A stretch of 64,000 nt of DNA from Lachnospiraceae bacterium (GCA_029054245.1 JAIDFQ010000072.1:38372-102371); one strand, 5' to 3'. Numbered from the stretch's first letter, positions 23,897 through 33,180 are shown. Notes: a model not told the origin generated them from the letters alone. Program-made: numbers and translations.

Positions 23897-26212
23897 CTAC
23901 CACCTGATCTTAACCTTAAATAAATCCCCATCAATCTCCACCTTCATCTTACCCCCCTGCAATTCCACAAAACTGGTCGCTATGGCGAGCCCTAACCCGC
24001 TGCCTTCGGTGTTCCTTGCACTATCGCCGCGCACAAACCGCTCTGTCAAATTTTCCGCCGGTATGTTCAGTTCCGATGCCGACATATTCTTAATCTCAAT
24101 ATCGATACCGCCTTCCGTCTTCTTGGCATTTATATAGACTCTGGTATTGGGCATAGCATATTTAATGATGTTAGTGTATAGATTCTCAAAAATGCGGTAT
24201 GTTTTCTGCGGGTCAAGCTGAAGGATGACTTTCTCCTCCGGTACATAAAATCGGAAAACCAGCCCTGACTCTTCTATCCGGTCCTCATATTCCAGATAGA
24301 CCTGACGCATCAGGTGGCAGATATCTACCTCCACCGGATGGAAGGTAATATTACCGCTGCTTGCCTTACTCACTTCAAACAAATCATCTATCAGGTGTTT
24401 AAGTCTTGCTGATTTCTTTTTCAGCACTCCAAGATACTCTTCCCTCTGCTCGGGCGTAAGATTCTCTGATTCAAGCAATTCTATATAAGTCGTGATTGCC
24501 GTAAGGGGGGTCTTTAAATCATGGGATACATTGGTAAGAAGCTCTGTTTTCATTCTCTGACTTTTTACCTCCTCTTCCACTGCCATCTTAAAGCCATCCT
24601 GTATTTTGGAAAGTTCCTCCTTGTAAGATTCAAAGATTCCCCAGTCTTCTTCAAACTGTGTCTGCAGATTTCCCTCCGCAATAGATCTGGTCGCCTGGAA
24701 AAGCTTTTGATACTGTTCCTGTATTTTCTGCACGTACTTTTTCAAAGCAACATAAAGCACAATTGTGTAAAGAATCAGTGCCATCCATCCGAACATCCAC
24801 ATAAAACATACCACTGCAAGGAATATAAAGTTAATAAAAATCAGTTTCTTGATTGTCTTTTCCGCACTTTCTCCTAAATCCACATGGAGGATTTCTTCCT
24901 TGAATCTTTCTTTCCGGTTTCTACATCCATCCATGAACCAACGAGCAAGCTTTACGATTATGCTTCGTTCTCTCAAAAATCCCCACAGCCCTAAGTCAAA
25001 CACTTCCCCAAGGGATGTGGCAAAGTAATACCATACTCCAAAATACACCGCCAGGACTGTCACATTAATTATTCCTGTCAAAATCGCATAATACCCATAG
25101 GGCAAAAACGCCAAGTACTTGCCGTATATCTCATTCAAAATGCCACTATTGGTATATCCGACCAGCCTCACTATAATATAGCAAAAGCCAAAAAACATAC
25201 ACATCATAGAAAACAGGCTGACTTCAAGATGGAGGGAAACGCCCTCTAATTTATGCAGGCAATACCTTTTCGATCTAGTCAGCAGCAGCGCCGCAATGGC
25301 AAGCACAATCAAAATGCAATTCAAAATATATACAGCGCCTGCACGCTCATATGCGCTTTCTATTTTCCACTCATATCCCGCCATAGCCGTATTTGCGCTC
25401 CCACCCACAGATATACACAGCGCATCCTTCTGTTCCCCAGTCAATGCATAGATGAAGGTCATATCTTTCGGTCTGTCTGTTACACGATAGGTCACTTGCG
25501 TCTTGTCATTATAGAAATTGAAAACCGTCTGATAATATAGCGAATCGCTCATAAAACTATTAAAATCACTCTTAAGCCACTCTCTTGACATAACACTCTG
25601 GAGACACTTTAAAAGTTCGTCCGGTTTTTCATCCAGCACCGACACATCCGAAAGATTTCCAACACCGTCGTACGTCATCATGGCATAATACACGTACGAA
25701 GCATCCTCTCCTTTGAATTTTTTATCTGTAAACAGCTTCTCGATGTTTCTGCCCGTATTTTTCATGATTTCACCGGTGCTGTGGTCAATCACGCAGTAGT
25801 CCGCACTTTTGGCAATTCCCTCCATAATTTCATTTTTCAGCTCGCCCATATATGCATCAAAATTCTGCATCAACTCTTCCTTCAGTTCTTTTGCCGTTCT
25901 ATCCGTTTCAAAATTCTGCGCAGACGCCATCTCCTCTGGCAACAGATCTCGTTCCTCTATCGTCAAATATAATTCCGAATAAGGAACCGCCTCTTGCTGT
26001 GTCTTATCCAGCATGCTTTTGTAAAGAATCAGATTGCTCCAGTAGAACTGCTTCAGAAAATGGTCGCTCCTAAGCTCTCCTGTATAATATTCCATTGCCT
26101 GTTTTTCAAGCACAGGATAAAACGCAATAAACACCACTACCGAAAGAGCCACAATAGCTCCTGCCGCTAAAAAACTGAACTTTTTACTGCTTTTCGATTT
26201 TGTATCCAACAC
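23897..26212 (-). CDS. Large membrane sensor histidine kinase
   Basis: A 771-residue kinase. Membrane segment at 12-32, extracytoplasmic sensor domain to about 280, then several membrane segments (about 285-480), a HAMP-like linker, the dimerisation box VSHDLKTPLTAITTYIEL with phospho-acceptor His564, and the ATPase domain with NIIKYAM (N box, with Tyr in place of the usual His) and GSGLGLAIA (G box). It starts at a GTG (26212) that overlaps the response-regulator end by 29 bp, with AGGTGG six bases ahead. The long multi-membrane middle part is unusual and resembles clostridial kinases of unknown signal. Confidence 0.93.
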   Translation of the reverse strand: MLDTKSKSSKKFSFLAAGAIVALSVVVFIAFYPVLEKQAMEYYTGELRSDHFLKQFYWSNLILYKSMLDKTQQEAVPYSELYLTIEERDLLPEEMASAQNFETDRTAKELKEELMQNFDAYMGELKNEIMEGIAKSADYCVIDHSTGEIMKNTGRNIEKLFTDKKFKGEDASYVYYAMMTYDGVGNLSDVSVLDEKPDELLKCLQSVMSREWLKSDFNSFMSDSLYYQTVFNFYNDKTQVTYRVTDRPKDMTFIYALTGEQKDALCISVGGSANTAMAGYEWKIESAYERAGAVYILNCILIVLAIAALLLTRSKRYCLHKLEGVSLHLEVSLFSMMCMFFGFCYIIVRLVGYTNSGILNEIYGKYLAFLPYGYYAILTGIINVTVLAVYFGVWYYFATSLGEVFDLGLWGFLRERSIIVKLARWFMDGCRNRKERFKEEILHVDLGESAEKTIKKLIFINFIFLAVVCFMWMFGWMALILYTIVLYVALKKYVQKIQEQYQKLFQATRSIAEGNLQTQFEEDWGIFESYKEELSKIQDGFKMAVEEEVKSQRMKTELLTNVSHDLKTPLTAITTYIELLESENLTPEQREEYLGVLKKKSARLKHLIDDLFEVSKASSGNITFHPVEVDICHLMRQVYLEYEDRIEESGLVFRFYVPEEKVILQLDPQKTYRIFENLYTNIIKYAMPNTRVYINAKKTEGGIDIEIKNMSASELNIPAENLTERFVRGDSARNTEGSGLGLAIATSFVELQGGKMKVEIDGDLFKVKIRW

Positions 26213-26891
26213 CCCACACCACCTTTAAATATTTTGGTTCCTTCGGATTGATTTCTATTTTTTCTCTTATTTTTCTTACATGTACCATAATGGTATCCGT
26301 ATTGATTGCCTGCTCATTCCAGACTCTCTCATAAATTTCCTCTGCACTGTACACTCTGCCCGGATTTTTCATCAATAGAAGGAGAATCTTAAATTCTAAA
26401 GGCGTCAGCTTTACAGGCTTTCCATCCACACTGCACTCCACCGTCTCCTCGTTAAGTTCAAGTCCGCCGATGACATAGACCTTGTCATTCTGCTTTTTGT
26501 CTCCCACCGCTTCTAAAAACTTTGCATATCGGCGCAGATGGGAATTGACTCTGGCAAGTAGCTCCATCGTGGTAAAGGGCTTTGTCACATAATCATCCGC
26601 CCCCATATTCAATCCCATAATCTTATCCACTTCCTCAGACTTTGCCGAAAGCATGATGACAGGAAATTCATAGCCTTGTTCCCTTACTTTCATCATCATC
26701 GTAATTCCGTCCATACGGGGCATCATCACATCCACAATTGCCAGATGGATCTCCTCCTGCTTGATTCTCTCAAGCCCTTCTATGCCGTCTGCTGCCTGAT
26801 ATACAACATATCCCTGATTTTTTAAATAAATTTCAATTCCCTCTCGAATTTCTTTGTCATCTTCCACAATTAAAATATGGTATACTTCCAT
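26184..26891 (-). CDS. OmpR-family response regulator
   Basis: A 235-residue regulator with receiver domain (1-120; acidic pocket EDD 10-12, phospho-acceptor Asp54 in VDVMMPRMDG, Lys in VTKPF) and a C-terminal winged helix (about 135-233) ending VWGVGYKIE. Partner of the overlapping sensor kinase. Targets are not shown; the next genes are on the same strand upstream (GT4 and DedA), so envelope control is a possibility only by context. Confidence 0.95.
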   Translation of the reverse strand: MEVYHILIVEDDKEIREGIEIYLKNQGYVVYQAADGIEGLERIKQEEIHLAIVDVMMPRMDGITMMMKVREQGYEFPVIMLSAKSEEVDKIMGLNMGADDYVTKPFTTMELLARVNSHLRRYAKFLEAVGDKKQNDKVYVIGGLELNEETVECSVDGKPVKLTPLEFKILLLLMKNPGRVYSAEEIYERVWNEQAINTDTIMVHVRKIREKIEINPKEPKYLKVVWGVGYKIEKQ

Positions 26892-26927
26892 GGTGTCCCC
26901 CTTAAGAATTTTAGTAATCAGTCGGTA

Positions 26928-28127
26928 TCATCCCAAGTATACCATATCTTTCTTTCCATTCCTATTTTTATGATTAAGCCGCTGTTTTTCATTTCTTTTG
27001 TAAATCGCCTGCGCATAAACCAATATTGCCTCTTTGGCAATTTGCATGCTGCTGTAGCGCTGGGCTGTCTCTAACGCTCCTTGACGCAGCAGATCAATTT
27101 CCTTTTTCTCCAAAATATCCATCAGCTTATTGGTAAACTCTCTCTCTGACACATCTGTCATATATCCGTTTTGTCCGTTTACGACCACATCCTGGGTTCC
27201 CGTGGCGCGGAGTGCGACCACTGGCGTGCCTGCCGCCATTGACTCAAGCAGTACGATTCCCTGTGTCTCCGACAAAGAGGGAAACAAAAACAAGTCTGAT
27301 GCATGACAGTAATTCTTAATCTCCTGATTTGGTATTTTCCCGGCAAAAATCACTTCATCTCTAATTCCCAGTTTGCCAGCCCTTTTCTCCAATTCTGACC
27401 GCTGGGGCCCATCACCAATTAGGACTAGCCTAAAATCACTTCCCCATAAATCTTTCAGCATCTTCATACAATTCAGCAAAAATACAAGATTCTTTTCCTT
27501 TGCAAGCCTTGCCACCGTACAGAATAAATGATTTTTTTCTCCTGCCAGTGCCTTACGAAGAAGCATTGTCTTCTCCTCCTTTGGCACGAAGCTGTCCTTT
27601 GGAAGCCCTGTAGGAAGTACTTGAATATCTGCGTCCGGCTGTATCTGCCCTAAATATTCCTTCATCAGCGGCGTCGGCGCAATGACCATGTCACAGTTCT
27701 TTGTATAGCTTCTTATATAGGCAGGCATGATTCCTTGAAGCTTTGAAAGTCCAACATAATGCAAGTACTGTTCATATCTCGTGTGATAAGTAAATACCAT
27801 TGGCACATGATATTTCCATGAAAGGTATTTTGCCGTGTGTCCAATCATCATGGGGTGATGCACATGTATAACATCAAAGTCCCCTTCCTTAAATCTGCGT
27901 TCTATTTCAAAATCCAGGCTATTCGGCACAGAAAATCCGCCTGTCACCCCCCGTATCAGTGCTTTATATCTTACTACATCCGTCTCTTCTTCCTGTTCAT
28001 CATAACTGGGGGCAAAAACCACCACCTCATGTCCTAAGCTTCTTAAACTGTCAGTCAGTCTTTCTATGGAAATCGGCACCCCTGCCACAAAGGGTTTATA
28101 ATTATTTGTCATCATTGCAATCTTCAT
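26928..28127 (-). CDS. Family 4 glycosyltransferase, membrane glycolipid type
   Basis: A 399-residue GT4 enzyme. N-terminal Rossmann part MTNNYKPFVAGVPISIERL and IHVHHPMMIGHTA; C-terminal nucleotide-sugar part with SLSETQGIVLLESMAAGTPV containing the EX7E motif. The opening and the HVHHP segment resemble diacylglycerol glucosyltransferases (and related mannosyltransferases) that build glycolipid anchors in Gram-positive membranes. It follows the DedA gene by 12 bp in one operon, and precedes the two-component genes by 36 bp. Acceptor not certain. Confidence 0.88.
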   Translation of the reverse strand: MKIAMMTNNYKPFVAGVPISIERLTDSLRSLGHEVVVFAPSYDEQEEETDVVRYKALIRGVTGGFSVPNSLDFEIERRFKEGDFDVIHVHHPMMIGHTAKYLSWKYHVPMVFTYHTRYEQYLHYVGLSKLQGIMPAYIRSYTKNCDMVIAPTPLMKEYLGQIQPDADIQVLPTGLPKDSFVPKEEKTMLLRKALAGEKNHLFCTVARLAKEKNLVFLLNCMKMLKDLWGSDFRLVLIGDGPQRSELEKRAGKLGIRDEVIFAGKIPNQEIKNYCHASDLFLFPSLSETQGIVLLESMAAGTPVVALRATGTQDVVVNGQNGYMTDVSEREFTNKLMDILEKKEIDLLRQGALETAQRYSSMQIAKEAILVYAQAIYKRNEKQRLNHKNRNGKKDMVYLG

Positions 28128-28139
28128 CCTGTCGCCTCC

Positions 28140-28649
28140 TTATGCCAGATAATGAAGGACAGCATCTCCAAGATAATATCCTGCCCCTACAAAAAACAAG
28201 TTCCAAACAAAAATTCCAAGTGTGGAACTGACCGTATACTGCACCAGATTCATCTTTGAGACCCCTGCCGGTATAGAAACTAACGTTCTTACCATAGGAA
28301 CCAGCTTACTTACAAAAATACCTACGCTGCCCTTATTTCGGATCCAGGCAAGCTTCTTTTCTATCGCCGGTCTCTGCTTGGGGAATTTATTCAAATACTT
28401 CTGTAAAAACAGCTCTCCCCCTTTATAGCCCAGGTAATACAAAATCATACTTCCCGTAAGACCTGCCGCCACCGTGATCAAAAGCGCAGGGATGAATCTA
28501 ATATTCCCCCTTGCCGCCCACAATCCGGCAAGAGGCATGATAACCCCCGCTGGAAATCCCGGCAGATTCAAATACTCCAGGAGCACAATTACAAAAATGG
28601 CAATTCCACCATACCTCGCAAAATACTGCATAATCAATTCCATTGTCAT
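28140..28649 (-). CDS. DedA family membrane protein
   Basis: A 169-residue protein from the ATG at 28649 (a GTG at 28658 and an ATG at 28643 are alternatives; AGGAAGG lies upstream). It shows the DedA core: LPGFPAGVIMPLAGLWAA (near 28-45), GSMILYYLGYKGGE with the conserved Gly, and FVSKLVPMVRTLVSIPAGVSKM. Family members of this type include UptA/YngC-like lipid translocases that return undecaprenyl phosphate across the membrane. It is cotranscribed with a glycolipid-type GT4. Confidence 0.9.
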   Translation of the reverse strand: MTMELIMQYFARYGGIAIFVIVLLEYLNLPGFPAGVIMPLAGLWAARGNIRFIPALLITVAAGLTGSMILYYLGYKGGELFLQKYLNKFPKQRPAIEKKLAWIRNKGSVGIFVSKLVPMVRTLVSIPAGVSKMNLVQYTVSSTLGIFVWNLFFVGAGYYLGDAVLHYLA

Positions 28650-29009
28650 ATTCCGCACATCCTTCCTGATTTACATTACAGTTCAGCCTTGGCTGGCTCC
28701 CCGTTTGCCATATATAACGGATTACAAAAAGAGAATACCTCAAAAACCTAAACAACATCCGCCTGTTATTCTTAAGAACTTCTAAAGATTCTATAATCAG
28801 TTTTTAAAGATATATTTAGTTTTAAAAACTACATTATGGGGTAAATATATTTCGAAACATGATGTCATTGTGGTATTTCATATTGATAAATTCTACTAGA
28901 AGTGATAATGTATTGTTGAAAATAAGATTTTGTTACTGTTCAATCTTATGAGTTGACTGTTATGGTTATAAAAATTTACATTACGAAGAAGTAATCATGG
29001 AAGGATATT
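28650..29009. other. AT-rich gap between divergent DedA and DegV genes
   Basis: About 360 bp with no gene. The right half is very AT-rich and should hold the degV promoter, but I find only a weak candidate (TTGACT at 28953). No repeat or hairpin of note was seen. Confidence 0.4.
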
Positions 29010-29918
29010 GTGGAATATATGGACAAGAAATTTCATATTATCAGCGATGGGGCCTGTGATCTGCCGCCCCAGCTGACAAAAGAAAAAAACGTTACGGTTG
29101 TGCCTTTTTATGTATCTTTTGATGATGAACATTATCAGAAAGAAATAGAAGAAATCGGAATCCGCGACTTTTATCAGAAGATGGTGGCGGAATCTAAGAT
29201 CTATCCCAAGTCCTCCATGCCCTCTGTTCAGGATTATGCAGATGCGTTTCTTCCTATCATCAAGCAGAAGCTACCCATCATCTGCATCTGTATCACCACC
29301 AAATTCAGCGGTTCCATGCAGTCCGCCGTCAATGCCAAAAATATGCTGCTGGAGACTTATCCTGATGCGCAGATTACGGTAATTGACGCTACAGTCAATA
29401 CGGTATTGCAGGGACTTTATGTCTTAGAAGCGGTGCGCATGCAAGAAAGCGGCGCTGGATATAAAGAGACGGCTAGCCGGCTGGAAGAAATCAAGTCCAC
29501 GGGACGAATCTTCTTCACCGTAGGAAATATGGAATATTTACAACACGGCGGAAGAATCGGCAAAGTTGCCGGAATTGCCGGCAGCGTCCTTGGCATCCGC
29601 CCTATCATCACCTTAAAACAGGGAGAAATCTTCCCCTCAGGCATTGCCAGAAGTCGTAAAAAATCCATGGAAAAGACCATTGATCTGGTTTTAAATTATC
29701 TGAAAGAACAGGGAGATTCCATTGAAGATTTCAGCATCGCCGTAGGTTTCGGCTATGACTATGAGGAAGCCATATCCTACCGCGACATGGCGCTGAAAAC
29801 ATTGGGCGAAAAATACGGTTTACAGGAGCTTCCAATCTATCAGATCGGAGCTACCATCGGCGTGCATACAGGACCTTATCCGCTGGGACTTGGTATCATC
29901 AAAAAGTCTGTGCTGTAG
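29010..29918 (+). CDS. DegV family fatty-acid-binding protein
   Basis: A 302-residue DegV protein. Hallmarks: ISDGACDLPPQL near the start, PKSSMPSVQDYADAF, CICITTKFSGSMQSA with the fatty-acid carboxylate Ser, IDATVNTVLQGL, and GPYPLGLG at the C-terminus. Such proteins bind fatty acids and serve as FakB-like subunits of fatty-acid kinase in some Firmicutes. The start could be the GTG at 29010 (AAGGA 4 nt ahead) or the ATG at 29019. Stands alone; its 3' end overlaps a remnant frame on the other strand. Confidence 0.93.
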   Translation: MEYMDKKFHIISDGACDLPPQLTKEKNVTVVPFYVSFDDEHYQKEIEEIGIRDFYQKMVAESKIYPKSSMPSVQDYADAFLPIIKQKLPIICICITTKFSGSMQSAVNAKNMLLETYPDAQITVIDATVNTVLQGLYVLEAVRMQESGAGYKETASRLEEIKSTGRIFFTVGNMEYLQHGGRIGKVAGIAGSVLGIRPIITLKQGEIFPSGIARSRKKSMEKTIDLVLNYLKEQGDSIEDFSIAVGFGYDYEEAISYRDMALKTLGEKYGLQELPIYQIGATIGVHTGPYPLGLGIIKKSVL

Positions 29919-30078
29919 AGGCAATGCTTAATTTCCTGCCGATCAGAACTGCCTTTGCGTCTGTCCCATGCCCGATATCCCGGGTAATCGCAATCGGTAT
30001 CTTTGGGGCAAATTTCTGCACCAGAGTCACCATATCCGGCATGCATTTTTCAGCTTCCATCTGCTCTTCCCTTTTCAT
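29899..30078 (-). pseudogene. Orphan 59-codon fragment, possibly the C-terminus of an S66-type carboxypeptidase
   Basis: Directly after the flavodoxin-like gene (7 bp past its stop) a 59-codon minus-strand frame starts at an ATG with no ribosome site and runs into the 3' end of degV by 20 bp. It encodes KIPIAITRDIGHGTDAKAVL followed by IGRKLSIAS. The D-x-GHG ... IG pattern is reminiscent of the C-terminal His segment of LD-carboxypeptidase (S66) proteins, but the stretch is short. More likely a truncated gene than a functional small protein. Confidence 0.3.
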
Positions 30079-30085
30079 AGTTGAT

Positions 30086-30703
30086 TTAGCGGATAAAATT
30101 CATCCGTGAAAACGGCTCCTTCACCGGCACGCCATATTTTTCCTTTCCAAGGGCAATGCTCTTCATCAAAAATGCCATATTCTGCGCAAGGGTACGCATC
30201 ATCTGCAGACCTTCCACGTCCTGACCAGCTTCGCCGGGCGCAGCGCCATGGATTCCATTCCAATATTGACCGGAGGCTATGGGCATCCCGCAAATTCCAA
30301 AAAATTTATTGAGTTCATCATAGGTAGCCGTAAGACCTCCTCGTCTTGCCGCTGCAACGGCTGCCCCCACCTTCATCGTCTTATCAAAATGTGTGCTGTA
30401 GAAAAGTCTGGTCAAAAAGGCGACCAACGTGGCATTTGCAGAAGCATAATATACCGGGCTGCCTACCACAAGCCCATCACACGCTTCAAATTTCTGTGCC
30501 GCTTCATTCACTGCATCCTCAAAGACACATCTCCCTTTTGAGGCACACTGACCGCAACTGATGCATCCGCGAATATCTTTATTCCCGATATGCAAAATTT
30601 CTGTTTCTAGCCCCTCCTTTGCAAAAACCTTTTCCATCTCATTCAGGGCAACATAAGTGTTTCCATTTGCCCTCGGGCTTCCATTGATCATTAATACTTT
30701 CAT
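30086..30703 (-). CDS. Flavodoxin-like NAD(P)H-dependent FMN oxidoreductase
   Basis: A 205-residue flavodoxin-fold protein from the ATG at 30703 (AAGGAG nine bases ahead; the ATG at 30709 is too close). FMN phosphate loop NGSPRANGNT (6-15), then ISCGQCASKGRC, a Cys cluster typical of the iron-sulfur flavoprotein/WrbA-like relatives, and VVGSPVYYASANATL. The protein lacks a ferredoxin domain, and the three Cys may bind metal or be structural. Probable reductase of quinones or nitro compounds; the substrate is unknown. It diverges from the WYL regulator, which may control it. Confidence 0.9.
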   Translation of the reverse strand: MKVLMINGSPRANGNTYVALNEMEKVFAKEGLETEILHIGNKDIRGCISCGQCASKGRCVFEDAVNEAAQKFEACDGLVVGSPVYYASANATLVAFLTRLFYSTHFDKTMKVGAAVAAARRGGLTATYDELNKFFGICGMPIASGQYWNGIHGAAPGEAGQDVEGLQMMRTLAQNMAFLMKSIALGKEKYGVPVKEPFSRMNFIR

Positions 30704-30928
30704 ACTCATTTTCTCCTTGTTGAAATTAATTTTCGTAATATCATCCGACTTCTTTATAACAAATCTATCAGAATTTATTTCCCACGTCAATTCCGTAACA
30801 GTACAGCCCAAGGGCAGGCAGCAGCATGGACGGCGGGACGACTCGGAAGAGTGACGGCACACTTTATCTTTTCAAGTCTCATCTTAAAAATTTTATTTTA
30901 CGTTGTTTTGTGCTATGATTAAAACAAG

Positions 30929-30945
30929 ACACACTGATGTCATGT
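30929..30945. promoter_or_regulatory. Candidate WYL-regulator operator
   Basis: ACACTGATGTCATGTTT, an imperfect dyad, lies 37 bp before the WYL gene and just downstream of an extended -10-like TGCTATGAT. Position fits an autoregulatory operator. The rest of the 278-bp divergent gap shows nothing else recognisable. Confidence 0.3.
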
Positions 30946-30981
30946 TTATTATGCTAATCTTATGAAAAAGAGGATAACGCT

Positions 30982-31890
30982 ATGAAAATAGACAGATTGA
31001 TTGGCATTTTATCCATCCTTCTGCAAAAAGATGTCGTCACCGCCCCCTATCTGGCAGAGCAGTTTGAAGTTTCCAGACGGACCATCAGCCGGGACATCGA
31101 CGACCTGTGCCAGGCCGGAATCCCCATCATGACACGCCAGGGGGCAAACGGAGGCATTTCCATTATGGAAAATTACAAGATAGAGCGCACTTTGCTCACC
31201 AACGCAGAGATGCAGGACATTCTGGCAGGACTGCGGAGTCTTGACAGTATCAACGGCACGAACCGCTACGGACAGCTTATGGAAAAACTCTCCTATGGGT
31301 CATCAGACTTTTTGACCGGCAATCAATCTGTGCTGATCGATCTTTCCTCCTGGTACAAAGATTCGCTTGCGCCTAAAATCGAATTAATCCGAAACGCCAT
31401 TGACAGCTGCCGGGAATTGTCCTTTCTCTATTATTCTCCACAGGGCGAATCCACAAGGACAATTGCGCCATACTATCTGATTTTTCGCTGGTCCAGCTGG
31501 TATCTATGGGGGTTTTGCAACAGCCGCAAGGATTTTCGACTGTTCAAGCTAAACCGCATGGACACGCTCCAACTATCAGACAAGCACTTTATCAAAAATC
31601 CGGCGGCATTGCCTGATTTTAAAAATGAACAGATTTTTCCCGGAGGCATTCGGGTAAAAGTGTTGTTTGATGCCAAATGTAAGTGGCGCCTGGTTGAAGA
31701 ATTCGGAACGGCATGCTTTGAAGAGCAGGAAGACGGAAGACTGCTGTTTCATGCAGACTATACAAATAAGGAAAATCTGATTACATGGCTTTTATCCTTT
31801 CGCGACCAGGCAGAACTTTTAGAGCCGGAAAGCATTCGGAAAGAACTTTGCCTTGCTCTGCGCAGCACATTAAAGCGCTATCAGACTTGA
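30982..31890 (+). CDS. WYL-domain transcriptional regulator (YafY-like)
   Basis: A 302-residue regulator. The N-terminal HTH_11 reads LAEQFEVSRRTISRDIDDLCQAGIP with RQGANGGISI; the WYL domain occupies about 140-215 (FLYYSPQGESTRTIAPYYL and WSSWYLWGFC), followed by the WCX part. WYL domains sense ligands, often nucleic-acid-derived or other small molecules. It leads a three-gene plus-strand set with YjbR- and GyrI-like proteins, an arrangement I associate with small-molecule or drug stress responses. Confidence 0.93.
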   Translation: MKIDRLIGILSILLQKDVVTAPYLAEQFEVSRRTISRDIDDLCQAGIPIMTRQGANGGISIMENYKIERTLLTNAEMQDILAGLRSLDSINGTNRYGQLMEKLSYGSSDFLTGNQSVLIDLSSWYKDSLAPKIELIRNAIDSCRELSFLYYSPQGESTRTIAPYYLIFRWSSWYLWGFCNSRKDFRLFKLNRMDTLQLSDKHFIKNPAALPDFKNEQIFPGGIRVKVLFDAKCKWRLVEEFGTACFEEQEDGRLLFHADYTNKENLITWLLSFRDQAELLEPESIRKELCLALRSTLKRYQT

Positions 31891-31956
31891 ACCAAACATC
31901 AATGCACAAAGGAATTAACGCCATTTAGTACAACTATCAGAAAGGAAACGCCAAAC

Positions 31957-32343
31957 ATGAAATATCCCTGGATCGATGAATACCTGCTCTCCATGCCGAG
32001 CGTGACAAAAGACCTACAGGCTGACTGGAACTGGATCCGCTATCAGATTGGCGGAAAAATGTTTGCCGCCGTCTGCCTTAACAACGACAATAAGCCCTAT
32101 TACATCACTCTGAAGCTGGAACCATCAGAAGGGGATTTTCTAAGGAATCAGTACCCCGATATCCTTCCGGGCTACTACATGAACAAAGTACACTGGAATT
32201 CCATAAATCCCGACGGAGAAGTGCCGGATGAACTTCTAAAAGACATGCTGGAACGTTCTTACAAACTGGTACTAAGAGGTTTCAGCCAAAAAAAACAACG
32301 CGAACTTCTTGGACTGATGCCGTCCAAAACCTCGCTGGAATAA
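31957..32343 (+). CDS. MmcQ/YjbR family protein
   Basis: A 128-residue protein with the CyaY-like MmcQ/YjbR fold: IGGKMFAAVCLNNDNKPYYI, LKLEPSEGDFLRNQYPDI and the C-terminal PGYYMNKVHWNSI followed by LLKDMLERSYKLVL. Length is full. Family function is not settled; a DNA-binding role was proposed for the fold. GAAAGG precedes the ATG, and the gene lies 66 bp after the WYL regulator and 26 bp before the GyrI-like gene. Confidence 0.9.
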   Translation: MKYPWIDEYLLSMPSVTKDLQADWNWIRYQIGGKMFAAVCLNNDNKPYYITLKLEPSEGDFLRNQYPDILPGYYMNKVHWNSINPDGEVPDELLKDMLERSYKLVLRGFSQKKQRELLGLMPSKTSLE

Positions 32344-32369
32344 ATATTATAAAGGAGGAACAAGATCAC

Positions 32370-32996
32370 ATGGCATTTGATTATAAGAAAGAATACAAGG
32401 AATTTTATCTTCCGCCCAAAAAGCCCTGTATCGTGGATATACCGGCAATGAATTATGTCGCCGTAAAAGGGCACGGCGACCCAAATGATCCTGAGGGCGC
32501 ATACAAAGAAGCAATCGGATTACTGTATGGAATTGCCTTTACCATCAAAATGAGTTACAAGAGCAGCCACAAAATAGACGGCTATTTCTCCTACGTTGTC
32601 CCGCCTCTGGAAGGACTCTGGAGACAGGAATGCCGTGATACGATCGATTACGCACACAAAGAAAACTTTGAATGGATTTCCATGATACGGCTGCCTGAAT
32701 TTGTCACAGAAAAAGAATTTGACTGGGCAGTCCGCGAGGCATCCCAAAAAAAGCACAGCGATTTTTCTAAGGCAGTGTTCTTTCCTTACCATGAAGGACT
32801 CTGCGTACATTGCATGCATGTTGGCAGCTACGACGAGGAACCTGCCACGATCAGACTGATGGATGAATATTTATCTGCAAACGGCTATTCTCCTGATCTT
32901 TCAGAAACGCGTTTCCATCATGAAATCTATTTAAGTGATCCCCGACGGACTGCACCTTCAAAATTGCGCACAGTGATTCGGCATCCTATCAAGTAA
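32370..32996 (+). CDS. GyrI-like small-molecule-binding domain protein
   Basis: A 208-residue protein of the SBMC/GyrI-like class. Core VDIPAMNYVAVKGHGDPND near residue 20 and the repeated half PHEGLCVHCMHVGSYDEEP near 143 show the duplicated fold; HHEIYLSDPRRTAPSKLRT closes it. Stand-alone members bind or hydrolyse small aromatic compounds. Ribosome site AAAGGAGGAACAAG. Last gene of the WYL set, ending at the hairpin at 33005-33069. Confidence 0.9.
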   Translation: MAFDYKKEYKEFYLPPKKPCIVDIPAMNYVAVKGHGDPNDPEGAYKEAIGLLYGIAFTIKMSYKSSHKIDGYFSYVVPPLEGLWRQECRDTIDYAHKENFEWISMIRLPEFVTEKEFDWAVREASQKKHSDFSKAVFFPYHEGLCVHCMHVGSYDEEPATIRLMDEYLSANGYSPDLSETRFHHEIYLSDPRRTAPSKLRTVIRHPIK

Positions 32997-33004
32997 GACA
33001 CTCT

Positions 33005-33069
33005 GCCGCAAGGGATATGGTCTGCCACAAACAGTCAGCTGGCTCATGGCAGGTCTTGTTCCCTGCGGC
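33005..33069. terminator. Two-tier hairpin between convergent units
   Basis: GCCGC-A-AGGGA (33005-33015) pairs with TCCCTGCGGC (33060-33069), and inside it CTGCCA (33022-33027) pairs with TGGCAG (33047-33052). It stands between the GyrI-like gene and the aldolase remnant, which converge on it, so a bidirectional terminator is likely although T-runs are short. Confidence 0.5.
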
Positions 33070-33089
33070 AAGAATGAACTGTTACATCC

Positions 33090-33180
33090 TTATGCTTTGT
33101 TTGCAGTTCCAAACAATTCTATCTTTTCCATAGCCGCCTTCTTTCGCAGGCAGCAGAATATCATTCATATTTACCAGCAT
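33090..33180 (-). pseudogene. Class II aldolase gene reduced to its two ends by internal deletion
   Basis: After AGAGGTGAAAAT, an ATG at 33180 begins MLVNMNDILLPAKEGGYG, the characteristic N-terminus of class II fructose/tagatose-bisphosphate aldolases. Only 18 codons later the sequence switches, in another frame, to EKIELFGTANKA and a stop (33092-33090), which matches the usual C-terminus of the same enzymes. About 800 bp of coding sequence is therefore missing between. In the frame from the ATG, translation would give a 31-residue junk peptide. It lies behind the isomerase and kinase genes, where the aldolase of such a pathway is expected. Confidence 0.7.
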
